Shown in pieces: positions 1 through 4,756 of a stretch of DNA of 5,353 nt. The notes below the pieces were generated by a model that worked only from the letters and a program-made list of their open reading frames with translations, searched no databases and was not told where the DNA came from. Where the stretch lies: contig CAMLKV010000188.1 of the NCBI GenBank assembly GCA_946480635.1, forward strand, positions 1 through 5,353, given 5' to 3'. This stretch comes from an uncultured Flavobacterium sp. (GTDB lineage Bacteria > Bacteroidota > Bacteroidia > Flavobacteriales > Flavobacteriaceae). The position numbers were made by a program, and so were the translations under genes. Numbering within the stretch: the first letter of the stretch is position 1; every line of letters starts with the position of its first letter.

Positions 1-1
1 T

Positions 2-20
2 CATTTATTTACAATAAATG
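2..20. repeat. perfect inverted repeat upstream of tauE
   Basis: CATTTATT (2-9) and AATAAATG (13-20) are exact reverse complements separated by TAC. The repeat lies directly upstream of the putative -7 box of the tauE promoter. No T-tract follows it, so it does not look like an intrinsic terminator of an upstream gene. It could be an operator in the -20 to -30 region or a chance product of AT-rich DNA. Its sequence does not resemble the TGTGA-type sites found elsewhere in the window. Confidence 0.3.
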
Positions 21-28
21 CAATTTTG
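21..28 (+). promoter_or_regulatory. putative -7 box of the tauE promoter
   Basis: CAATTTTG differs in one base from the Bacteroidota -7 consensus TAnnTTTG. It has the same form as the CATTTTTG box before the first YeeE gene. It lies 25 bases before the ATG at 46, much as that box lies 26 bases before its own ATG. The predicted transcript would have a leader of about 12 bases. Any upstream activator site would fall just off the left edge. Such boxes are common by chance in AT-rich DNA, so the call rests mainly on the shared geometry. Confidence 0.35.
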
Positions 29-45
29 CAATATAATTATTGAAA

Positions 46-831
46 ATGGAAATTTTAGGCTATTTATCGTCAATACTCATTGGTGTTTCCCTAGGACTTA
101 TTGGAGGTGGTGGTTCTATTTTGACCATTCCTATTCTGGTATATTTATTCAAAATTAATCCAGAAAATGCAACAAGCTACTCATTATTTATTGTTGGTAC
201 CACTTCTTTATTAGGTACTTACAAACATTACAAGCTGGGCAATTTGAAGTTAAAACCAGCACTTTATTTTGGAATACCTTCGGTGATATCATTATTAATT
301 ACGCGAAAATTTATTTTACCTAGTTTGCCTTCAAAAATTCTAGAATTTGGTGAATTAACCATTACTAAAAATATCCTAATTATGATATTTTTTTCTGTTT
401 TGATGATTTTTGCTTCTTTTTCAATGATTAGGAATCAATCTGAAGCCACTCATAAAGAAATCAATTTATCCAAATTAATTATTCTTGGTTTGATAATAGG
501 TTTAGTGACAGGTTTTTTAGGCGCTGGAGGTGGATTTTTAATTATTCCTGCATTAGTACTTTTTGGCAATTTATCTATGAAACAGGCGGTAGGCACTTCA
601 TTATTCATTATCTTTATAAACTCAACCTTAGGCTTTTTAGGAGATGTTTTAAATGGAGTTATTATTAACTATACTTTCTTGATTTCAATTACGTTAATTG
701 CTTGTGTAGGAATTTTAATTGGAACAAAACTTTCAAAAAAAATTGATGGAAAAAAACTTAAACCTCTTTTTGGCTGGTTTGTACTTATAATGGGGATTTA
801 CATCGTTTGTAAAGAATTTTTAAACATGTGA
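46..831 (+). CDS. TauE/SafE family sulfite/sulfur-anion exporter
   Basis: This is an integral inner-membrane protein of 261 residues, a usual length for the TauE/SafE family, whose members export sulfite, sulfoacetate or related anions. The family's internal duplication is visible: a glycine-rich first helix pair (GLIGGGGSILTIP, about residues 17-29) and its copy (GFLGAGGGFLIIPAL, about 156-170, followed by AVGTSLF). About seven to eight hydrophobic segments span the chain. I chose the ATG at 46; an in-frame TTG at 40 would add only two residues and is unlikely. The gene precedes a CstB-like persulfide dioxygenase. The staphylococcal cst operon likewise combines tauE with cstB, which suggests export of sulfite or thiosulfate made during persulfide removal. 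The substrate is inferred from this context. The stop codon lies inside a Crp-like palindrome serving the next gene. Confidence 0.9.
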   Translation: MEILGYLSSILIGVSLGLIGGGGSILTIPILVYLFKINPENATSYSLFIVGTTSLLGTYKHYKLGNLKLKPALYFGIPSVISLLITRKFILPSLPSKILEFGELTITKNILIMIFFSVLMIFASFSMIRNQSEATHKEINLSKLIILGLIIGLVTGFLGAGGGFLIIPALVLFGNLSMKQAVGTSLFIIFINSTLGFLGDVLNGVIINYTFLISITLIACVGILIGTKLSKKIDGKKLKPLFGWFVLIMGIYIVCKEFLNM

Positions 832-842
832 TAATTATCACT
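827..842 (+). promoter_or_regulatory. Crp/Fnr-like operator before the persulfide dioxygenase gene
   Basis: TGTGATAATTATCACT fits the Crp-type pattern TGTGA-N6-TCACA at nine of the ten specified bases. Its core, 828-841, is a perfect 14-base palindrome. It overlaps the tauE stop codon. Its centre (834.5) is 29.5 bases upstream of the -7 box at 864, which puts it near -41 to -43 of the expected start site. That is the place for a class II activator, and it fits the lack of a recognisable -33 TTTG element. The cognate regulator is not in the window. The site has no following T-tract, so it is not a terminator. Confidence 0.6.
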
Positions 843-863
843 AATTATAACTTAGATATACTT

Positions 864-871
864 TAATTTTG
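864..871 (+). promoter_or_regulatory. -7 promoter element of the dioxygenase gene
   Basis: TAATTTTG is an exact match to the Bacteroidota housekeeping -7 consensus TAnnTTTG. It lies 37 bases before the ATG at 901 and predicts a leader of roughly 23 bases. No -33 TTTG is seen at the usual spacing. The Crp-like palindrome occupies that neighbourhood instead, which suggests an activator-dependent promoter. Confidence 0.6.
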
Positions 872-900
872 TTCAAAGTAAAAACAATAAAATAAAAACT

Positions 901-2313
901 ATGAAAATAGAACAAATATACACTGGTTGCTTAGCTCAGGGAGCATATTATATAACTTCTAACGGAGAAGCCGCTATAATTGATCCACTTCGTGAAGTGC
1001 AACCATATCTTAATAGATTATCGTTAGACGGAGTTACTTTAAAGTACATTTTTGAAACACATTTTCATGCCGATTTTGTTTCGGGACATTTAGATCTTAG
1101 CAAAACAACTGGAGCGCCTATCGTTTATGGAGTAACTGCTCAACCTGAATTTGATGCAATTATTGCGACAGATAATCAAGTGTTTGAAATTGGTAACATC
1201 AAAATAAAAGCATTACATACTCCAGGTCATACGATGGAAAGTACTACATACTTATTAATTGATGAAAATGGCAAAGAGCACGCAATTTTTTCTGGTGACA
1301 CTTTGTTTATTGGTGACGTTGGAAGACCAGATTTGGCACAAAAAGCAGCCGATATGACTCAAGAGCAATTAGCCGCTACCTTATTTCACTCTCTACGCAA
1401 TAAAATAATGACTTTAGCCGATGATGTTATTGTTTATCCTGCTCATGGTGCAGGAAGTGCTTGTGGCAAAAACATGAGCAAAGAAACAGTTTCGACAATT
1501 GGTGAGCAAAAAGAAAAAAACTACGCACTGAGAGCAAATATGACTGAAAGCGAATTTATAACTGAAGTTCTTGATGGACTAACCCCTCCTCCAGCCTACT
1601 TTGGCATGAACGTTGCCATGAATAAAAAAGGATACAACAGTTTTACTGAAGTTTTAAATAACGGAATGAATGCTTTATCTCCAAATGAATTTGAAGATAT
1701 GGCCGAGAATTCGGAAGCTTTAATTTTAGACACTCGCAATCCTGCAGAATTTTATAAAAAACATATTCCACAATCTATAAATATTGGAATTTCTGGTGAT
1801 TTTGCACCATGGGTTGGGACGCTTATTGCTGATGTAAACCAACCCATATTAATTGTTACCGATTTAGGTAAAGAGGAAGAAACAATTACACGTTTAAGCC
1901 GTGTTGGTTTTGATAATGTTTTAGGTCATCTTGAAGGAGGTTTTGAATCGTGGGAAAAAGCAGGCAAAGAGATTGACAGTGTTAAACGAATTTCAGCCGA
2001 ACAATTTGCCCAAGAAGTGAAAATTGGCGAAGACAAAGTAATAGACATTCGCAAGGAAGGTGAATACAGTGCCGAACATCTCGATGAAGCTTACAGTAAA
2101 CCTTTAGCTTATATAAACAATTGGATTAACGAAATTGATTCTAAAGAACATTTTTACATACACTGTGCTGGTGGATACCGAAGTATGATTGCTGCTTCTA
2201 TTTTACAAGCCCGTGGATATAGAAATTTTACAGAGATAGAAGGAGGTTTTAATGCTATTGCGAAAACAGAATTGCCTAGAACCGATTTTGTTTGTCAAAG
2301 TAAAGTTCTATAA
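901..2313 (+). CDS. CstB-like persulfide dioxygenase with two rhodanese domains
   Basis: This is a cytoplasmic protein of 470 residues with three domains: a metallo-beta-lactamase-fold persulfide dioxygenase (about 1-245), an inactive rhodanese homology domain (about 258-356) and an active rhodanese (about 363-462). The dioxygenase domain has THFHADF (His54, His56, Asp58), HTPGHT (His106, His110), FSGDTLF (Asp133) and PAHGAGSACGK (His182, Cys188). By analogy with ETHE1, His54, His106 and Asp133 would bind the iron. Cys188 sits in the GSACGK stretch, where CstB has an extra near-active-site cysteine. The middle domain has Asp321 at the catalytic-cysteine position. The last domain has HCAGGYRS with Cys422. 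This is the CstB architecture, which oxidises low-molecular-weight persulfides to sulfite and makes thiosulfate with a second persulfide. The stop codon abuts the next ATG (TAAATG), so the downstream gene is probably co-transcribed and coupled. The substrate persulfide is inferred from the family. Confidence 0.92.
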   Translation: MKIEQIYTGCLAQGAYYITSNGEAAIIDPLREVQPYLNRLSLDGVTLKYIFETHFHADFVSGHLDLSKTTGAPIVYGVTAQPEFDAIIATDNQVFEIGNIKIKALHTPGHTMESTTYLLIDENGKEHAIFSGDTLFIGDVGRPDLAQKAADMTQEQLAATLFHSLRNKIMTLADDVIVYPAHGAGSACGKNMSKETVSTIGEQKEKNYALRANMTESEFITEVLDGLTPPPAYFGMNVAMNKKGYNSFTEVLNNGMNALSPNEFEDMAENSEALILDTRNPAEFYKKHIPQSINIGISGDFAPWVGTLIADVNQPILIVTDLGKEEETITRLSRVGFDNVLGHLEGGFESWEKAGKEIDSVKRISAEQFAQEVKIGEDKVIDIRKEGEYSAEHLDEAYSKPLAYINNWINEIDSKEHFYIHCAGGYRSMIAASILQARGYRNFTEIEGGFNAIAKTELPRTDFVCQSKVL

Positions 2314-2520
2314 ATGAAACAATTATTATTTAAAAATTGGCATTTAATGCGTTTCATAAGGTTAATCTTTGGAATTTTTCTAATCTTTCAAGGTATCGAA
2401 ACGCATCAATGGTTCTTTTTTGGTTTTGCTGGATTCTTTTTATTTCAATCATTATTCAACTTTGGATGTAATCCAAATGGATGCAACATCTCTCAAAATT
2501 ATAATAAAACTAATGAATGA
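2314..2520 (+). CDS. small YgaP-like (DUF2892-type) membrane protein
   Basis: This 68-residue protein appears to have two hydrophobic helices, about residues 13-27 and 33-50, joined by a short turn (GIETHQ). A hydrophilic tail follows, with paired cysteines Cys52 and Cys57 in FGCNPNGCN. Size, helix hairpin and the Cys pair after the second helix resemble the YgaP-type transmembrane domain often found beside or fused to rhodanese domains. In E. coli YgaP the rhodanese and membrane hairpin form one polypeptide; here the rhodanese is the preceding gene, with no intergenic base between stop and start. A role in docking the rhodanese at the membrane or relaying sulfane sulfur is plausible but is inference. 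The ATG at 2314 is chosen because it abuts the upstream stop; Met12 (2347) is an alternative that would trim the first helix. The 3' end overlaps the thioredoxin gene by eight bases. Confidence 0.75.
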   Translation: MKQLLFKNWHLMRFIRLIFGIFLIFQGIETHQWFFFGFAGFFLFQSLFNFGCNPNGCNISQNYNKTNE

Positions 2521-2815
2521 TTCATTTAAAAATATAATCAATAAAGAAGTCCCCGTTCTTGTTGATTTTTTTGCTACATGGTGTGGACCTTGTAAAATGT
2601 TAAGCCCAATTCTCAAAGAGGTAAAAGACAGTTTAGGAGAAAGGGTTTCAATTGTCAAAATTGATGTTGACAAAAATCAAGAACTAGCATCAAAATATCA
2701 AGTAAAAGGAGTTCCTACTATGATGCTCTTTCAAAATGGACATCAACTATGGAGACAATCTGGGGTACTTTCTAAAGACGAAATAATAAATATAATTCTA
2801 GAAAAAAGTAACTAA
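2513..2815 (+). CDS. thioredoxin
   Basis: This is a cytoplasmic single-domain thioredoxin of 100 residues with no signal peptide. It shows VDFFATWCGPCK, with buried Asp18, Trp23 and the redox pair Cys24/Cys27. The cis-proline is in GVPTMMLF (Pro68), followed by the usual NG turn and a C-terminal helix. I place the start at the ATG at 2513, which overlaps the end of the membrane-protein gene by eight bases and gives a normal thioredoxin N terminus. The open frame extends upstream to 2420, but that stretch only shadows the membrane-protein gene. Encoded after the persulfide dioxygenase and before the terminator, it probably reduces protein persulfides or disulfides produced by the rhodanese chemistry. 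Its genetic position favours a dedicated sulfur role over general housekeeping, but that is inference. Confidence 0.93.
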   Translation: MNDSFKNIINKEVPVLVDFFATWCGPCKMLSPILKEVKDSLGERVSIVKIDVDKNQELASKYQVKGVPTMMLFQNGHQLWRQSGVLSKDEIINIILEKSN

Positions 2816-2844
2816 AAGTGTTTGAAATCAAACACTTTTTTTTT
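2814..2844 (+). terminator. intrinsic terminator after thioredoxin
   Basis: AGTGTTTGA (2817-2825) pairs exactly with TCAAACACT (2828-2836). Up to three further A-T pairs extend the base of the stem, and the run of nine T from 2836 to 2844 follows directly. The nominal loop is two bases, four if the closing A-T pair opens. It begins at the thioredoxin stop codon, so it should end the dioxygenase/membrane protein/thioredoxin transcript and separate it from the transporter unit. Confidence 0.92.
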
Positions 2845-2848
2845 GTTA

Positions 2849-2864
2849 TGTGACTAAAGTAACA
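2849..2864 (+). promoter_or_regulatory. Crp/Fnr-like operator before the YeeE genes
   Basis: TGTGACTAAAGTAACA is a near-perfect dyad: TGTGAC pairs with GTAACA apart from one base. It fits TGTGA-N6-TCACA with a single mismatch. Its centre (2856.5) is 29.5 bases upstream of the -7-like box at 2886, exactly as for the site at 827-842. It starts only four bases after the terminator T-tract, so the 67 bases between terminator and gene are nearly all promoter. Confidence 0.55.
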
Positions 2865-2885
2865 AACATTATTTTCCATTTAACT

Positions 2886-2893
2886 CATTTTTG
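2886..2893 (+). promoter_or_regulatory. putative -7 box of the YeeE promoter
   Basis: CATTTTTG matches TAnnTTTG except for the first base. It lies 26 bases before the ATG at 2912 and predicts a leader of about 12 bases. No -33 element is evident; the Crp-like dyad sits upstream at the class II distance. A weak box plus an activator site suggests low basal expression. Confidence 0.45.
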
Positions 2894-2911
2894 TGCTTTA
2901 AAATTACAATT

Positions 2912-3481
2912 ATGAGTATAATAGAAATTATTAAACAACCGTGGCCTTGGTATGTGGCCGGTCCTTTGATTGGACTCATAGTACCAATCCTCTTAATTAT
3001 AGGGAACAAAAATTTTGGAATTAGCTCTTCCATGAGGCATACTTGTGCCATTTGTTTTCCTTCCAACATTCCCCTCTTTAAATATGATTGGAAAAGAGAA
3101 ATTTGGAATTTATTTTTTGTTGGAGGTATTATTATAGGAGGTATTATCTCAGCCATATTTCTTAACAATCCAAAAACATTTGAGGTAAATCCGAAATTAG
3201 TTGCCGAGTTAGCTTCATATGGAATCTCAGACTTTAATCATCTTGTTCCTCAGGATCTATTTAATTGGCACGAACTATTCAGCCTAAGAGGTTTCATAAT
3301 CATGATTGTTGGAGGATTCTTTATTGGTTTTGGTTCACGTTATGCTGGTGGTTGTACAAGCGGACACGCCATAATGGGAATATCAAACCTGCAACTGCCT
3401 TCGTTAATCGCAACTTCTTGTTTTATGATAGGTGGTATTATTATGGCAAACTTTATTTTACCTTTTATTTTAAAATTATAA
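2912..3481 (+). CDS. YeeE/YedE family sulfur transporter, first half-size subunit
   Basis: This is an inner-membrane protein of 189 residues with hydrophobic segments near 14-31, 66-84, 126-142 and 165-186. Full-length YeeE/TsuA thiosulfate transporters are about twice this size and use conserved cysteines in short membrane-embedded motifs. Here the signature is GSRYAGGCTSGHAIMG with Cys148, and an additional RHTCAIC (Cys45, Cys48) lies near the N terminus. I take the ATG at 2912, since the frame back to 2891 would start within the promoter box. The next gene, two bases downstream, encodes the complementary half, so the two probably form one transporter as a heterodimer. Context favours thiosulfate or a related sulfur compound as substrate. 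Direction of transport cannot be read from the sequence. Confidence 0.88.
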   Translation: MSIIEIIKQPWPWYVAGPLIGLIVPILLIIGNKNFGISSSMRHTCAICFPSNIPLFKYDWKREIWNLFFVGGIIIGGIISAIFLNNPKTFEVNPKLVAELASYGISDFNHLVPQDLFNWHELFSLRGFIIMIVGGFFIGFGSRYAGGCTSGHAIMGISNLQLPSLIATSCFMIGGIIMANFILPFILKL

Positions 3482-3483
3482 TC

Positions 3484-3972
3484 ATGGAAAACAATAAATC
3501 GCAAACAGAAAATTCATTAGACAGCATATGCATCAATGAAAGCACAATTAACCATAAATGGTATTATAATTTAAAATATACACTTGTAGGTATTTTTTTT
3601 GGCATAACTTTCATCAAGGCCGAAGTGATAAGCTGGTTTCGTATTCAGGAAATGTTTCGCTTTCAATCATTTCAGATGTATGGAATCATAGGAAGTGCTA
3701 TAATAGTTGCGATGTTATCTGTTTTAATAATTAAAAAAAGAAATATTAAAACAATTTATGGTGAAAAAATAGTTTTACCGTCAAAAGAATTTAACAAAGG
3801 ACAAATATTTGGAGGATTACTTTTTGGATTTGGTTGGGCACTTACAGGCGCATGCCCAGGCCCTTTATTTACACAAATTGGATCAGGTTTTACAATAATC
3901 TTTGTAGTACTTTTAAGTGCAATTACAGGCACTTGGATCTATGGACTATTGCGTAGTAAATTACCTCATTAA
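3484..3972 (+). CDS. YeeE/YedE family (DUF6691-like) sulfur transporter, second half-size subunit
   Basis: This 162-residue membrane protein has a polar N-terminal tail (1-30) and hydrophobic segments near 31-50, 64-83, 106-122 and 134-154. The motif GFGWALTGACPGPLF (about 115-129, Cys124) is characteristic of the half-size YeeE/YedE proteins often annotated as DUF6691. Cys124 would be the counterpart of a pore cysteine in full-length thiosulfate transporters. The ATG at 3484 is chosen because it follows the partner's stop by two bases; the same frame is open back to 3265, but that part reads an out-of-frame shadow of the partner gene. The charged N-terminal extension is longer than needed for a helix start, so a later start is possible. 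Its terminator lies about 40 bases downstream, inside the convergent small gene. Confidence 0.87.
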   Translation: MENNKSQTENSLDSICINESTINHKWYYNLKYTLVGIFFGITFIKAEVISWFRIQEMFRFQSFQMYGIIGSAIIVAMLSVLIIKKRNIKTIYGEKIVLPSKEFNKGQIFGGLLFGFGWALTGACPGPLFTQIGSGFTIIFVVLLSAITGTWIYGLLRSKLPH

Positions 3973-3973
3973 A

Positions 3974-4114
3974 CTAGGATTTATTCTCATTAAACTTTTT
4001 CATAATAGCCTTAAGTTGAGCCTTACGCTCAACTTTTTGTTTTTTAACCTTTGCTTCGGCTTTATGTAGTTTATCATTGTGCTTTTTTATATTTTCCTGA
4101 TTTTTTCTACTCAT
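3974..4114 (-). CDS. 46-residue lysine-rich hypothetical protein
   Basis: The minus strand reads a 46-residue protein starting MSRKNQENIKKHNDK and ending MKKFNENKS. It has 14 lysines and two arginines, no cysteine or tryptophan, and the look of one long amphipathic, strongly basic helix. It has no signal peptide or membrane segment. Its ATG overlaps the stop of the upstream 179-residue gene in the arrangement ATGA (4114-4111), a classical translational-coupling junction that supports it being real. It ends one base from the stop of the convergent YeeE gene. Binding to RNA, DNA or ribosomes would suit the charge, but no function is recognised. The hairpin terminator of the YeeE unit lies within this gene on the other strand. 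Confidence 0.6.
   Translation of the reverse strand: MSRKNQENIKKHNDKLHKAEAKVKKQKVERKAQLKAIMKKFNENKS
4013..4045 (+). terminator. intrinsic terminator of the YeeE unit
   Basis: AAGTTGAGC (4013-4021) and GCTCAACTT (4027-4035) form a perfect nine-pair stem with the five-base loop CTTAC. The T-rich tail TTTGTTTTTT (4036-4045) follows. Orientation is + strand, 40 bases after the second YeeE stop codon. It lies wholly inside the minus-strand small gene, where the same bases encode a Lys/Glu/Arg-rich stretch. On the minus strand the hairpin has no T-tract after it, so it should not stop that transcript. Confidence 0.8.
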
Positions 4115-4650
4115 AAAAGTTTTCTTTTTATTTCCTCAAGCGGCATTTCGGTATAAATTAAATCATTAATTATCTTTTCTCGTAATACGTTAATATCTTC
4201 ATCATAATATTTAGCCCAATTACTCAATTCTAGAATGTTTCTGGCATTTTTCAATCTTTTCTGCGTTTCTTTTGATGTTCTTAAAACTGCTTTACCATCA
4301 TATTCAGGATTTTTTTTATGCTGATATAAAATTTCATCAGATCCTTTATTCCAATCCAAATAATACAACAATTCATAATCATTGTCCGGATAGAAGCTGT
4401 CCCAAGTAGCAAATCCAATTTTTATTTTCGAATTAGAAATTCCTTTATCAATCAATCGCCATTTACTGTTTGCTAATCTTCCCCAATGATTTGAAAGTCT
4501 ATACATTCCTTTTTCGCTATAAAAATATTGACTTCCAGATTCGCTTTGATAATCAGATTTTAACTCTTCGACACAACTCAACTCAACTTCAATGAAAACA
4601 CAAAACGTTTTTTTAAATGAATTTGGACTAGGCTTAAAACTGTTTTTCAT
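4111..4650 (-). CDS. hypothetical protein, 179 residues
   Basis: I do not recognise a family. The protein is soluble-looking, without a signal peptide or membrane helix, and rich in aromatic residues (Trp56, Trp64, Trp83, Trp100, Trp145 and many Tyr). The first two thirds look like a mixed alpha/beta fold, with the notable stretches NHWGRLANSKWRL (54-66) and ATWDSFYPDND (81-91). The C-terminal 50 residues look helical and charged, from SKETQKRLKNARNILELSNWAK to the LEEIKRKLL end. The start at 4650 is the first ATG and lies 107 bases from the divergent lipoprotein gene. Its stop overlaps the start of the 46-residue gene (ATGA), so both are probably made from one message. Codon use and AT content match the neighbours, with no sign of recent transfer. 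Confidence 0.8.
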   Translation of the reverse strand: MKNSFKPSPNSFKKTFCVFIEVELSCVEELKSDYQSESGSQYFYSEKGMYRLSNHWGRLANSKWRLIDKGISNSKIKIGFATWDSFYPDNDYELLYYLDWNKGSDEILYQHKKNPEYDGKAVLRTSKETQKRLKNARNILELSNWAKYYDEDINVLREKIINDLIYTEMPLEEIKRKLL

Positions 4651-4672
4651 TGTAAGATTTAGATATTAACAA

Positions 4673-4680
4673 CAAAATAA
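4673..4680 (-). promoter_or_regulatory. possible -7 box of the 179-residue gene
   Basis: On the minus strand TTATTTTG matches TAnnTTTG except for the second base. It lies about 23 bases before the ATG at 4650. No -33 element is clear. This is the best candidate promoter between the divergent genes on this strand, but it is weak. Confidence 0.25.
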
Positions 4681-4702
4681 CACATTTTGAAAATAAAGAG
4701 TC

Positions 4703-4714
4703 CTAAAATTTTAG
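4703..4714. repeat. 12-base palindrome in the divergent intergenic region
   Basis: CTAAAATTTTAG is a perfect palindrome between the promoters of the minus-strand pair and the lipoprotein gene. It begins 22 bases before the -7 box at 4725, overlapping the expected -33 region. It could be an operator, but such A/T palindromes arise easily by chance. Confidence 0.2.
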
Positions 4715-4724
4715 ATAAATACTC

Positions 4725-4732
4725 TATTTTTG
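4725..4732 (+). promoter_or_regulatory. -7 promoter element of the lipoprotein gene
   Basis: TATTTTTG is an exact match to TAnnTTTG. It lies 32 bases before the ATG at 4757 and predicts a leader of about 19 bases. No TTG is present at the usual -33 spacing. Confidence 0.55.
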
Positions 4733-4756
4733 CTTTAAAATTTTTAAAAACTAAAA

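Noticed and set aside
828..841. Palindrome read as a terminator for tauE
   Set aside because: No loop of normal size and no T-tract follow; an exact continuous palindrome fits a protein-binding site better.
901..2313. Possibility that the metallo-beta-lactamase domain is glyoxalase II or a true beta-lactamase
   Set aside because: The fused rhodanese domains, the GSACGK cysteine and the sulfur-gene context match CstB-type persulfide dioxygenases, and the HxHxDH motif ends in Phe rather than His.
2420..2512. N-terminal extension of thioredoxin from an upstream start
   Set aside because: The extra 31 residues are an out-of-frame reading of the membrane-protein gene; the ATG at 2513 gives a normal thioredoxin of 100 residues.
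2452..2673. Minus-strand open frame of 73 codons opposite the membrane protein and thioredoxin genes
   Set aside because: It lies antisense to two clear genes, including the thioredoxin WCGPC region, and its product has no recognisable feature.
2869..3168. Minus-strand open frame of 99 codons opposite the first YeeE gene
   Set aside because: It is antisense to a well-supported membrane protein and would run through the operator-promoter region; its hydrophobic content mirrors the real gene.
3265..3483. N-terminal extension of the second YeeE subunit by 73 residues
   Set aside because: It reads the partner gene in a wrong frame and yields an implausible aromatic/basic sequence; the ATG at 3484 fits the operon spacing.
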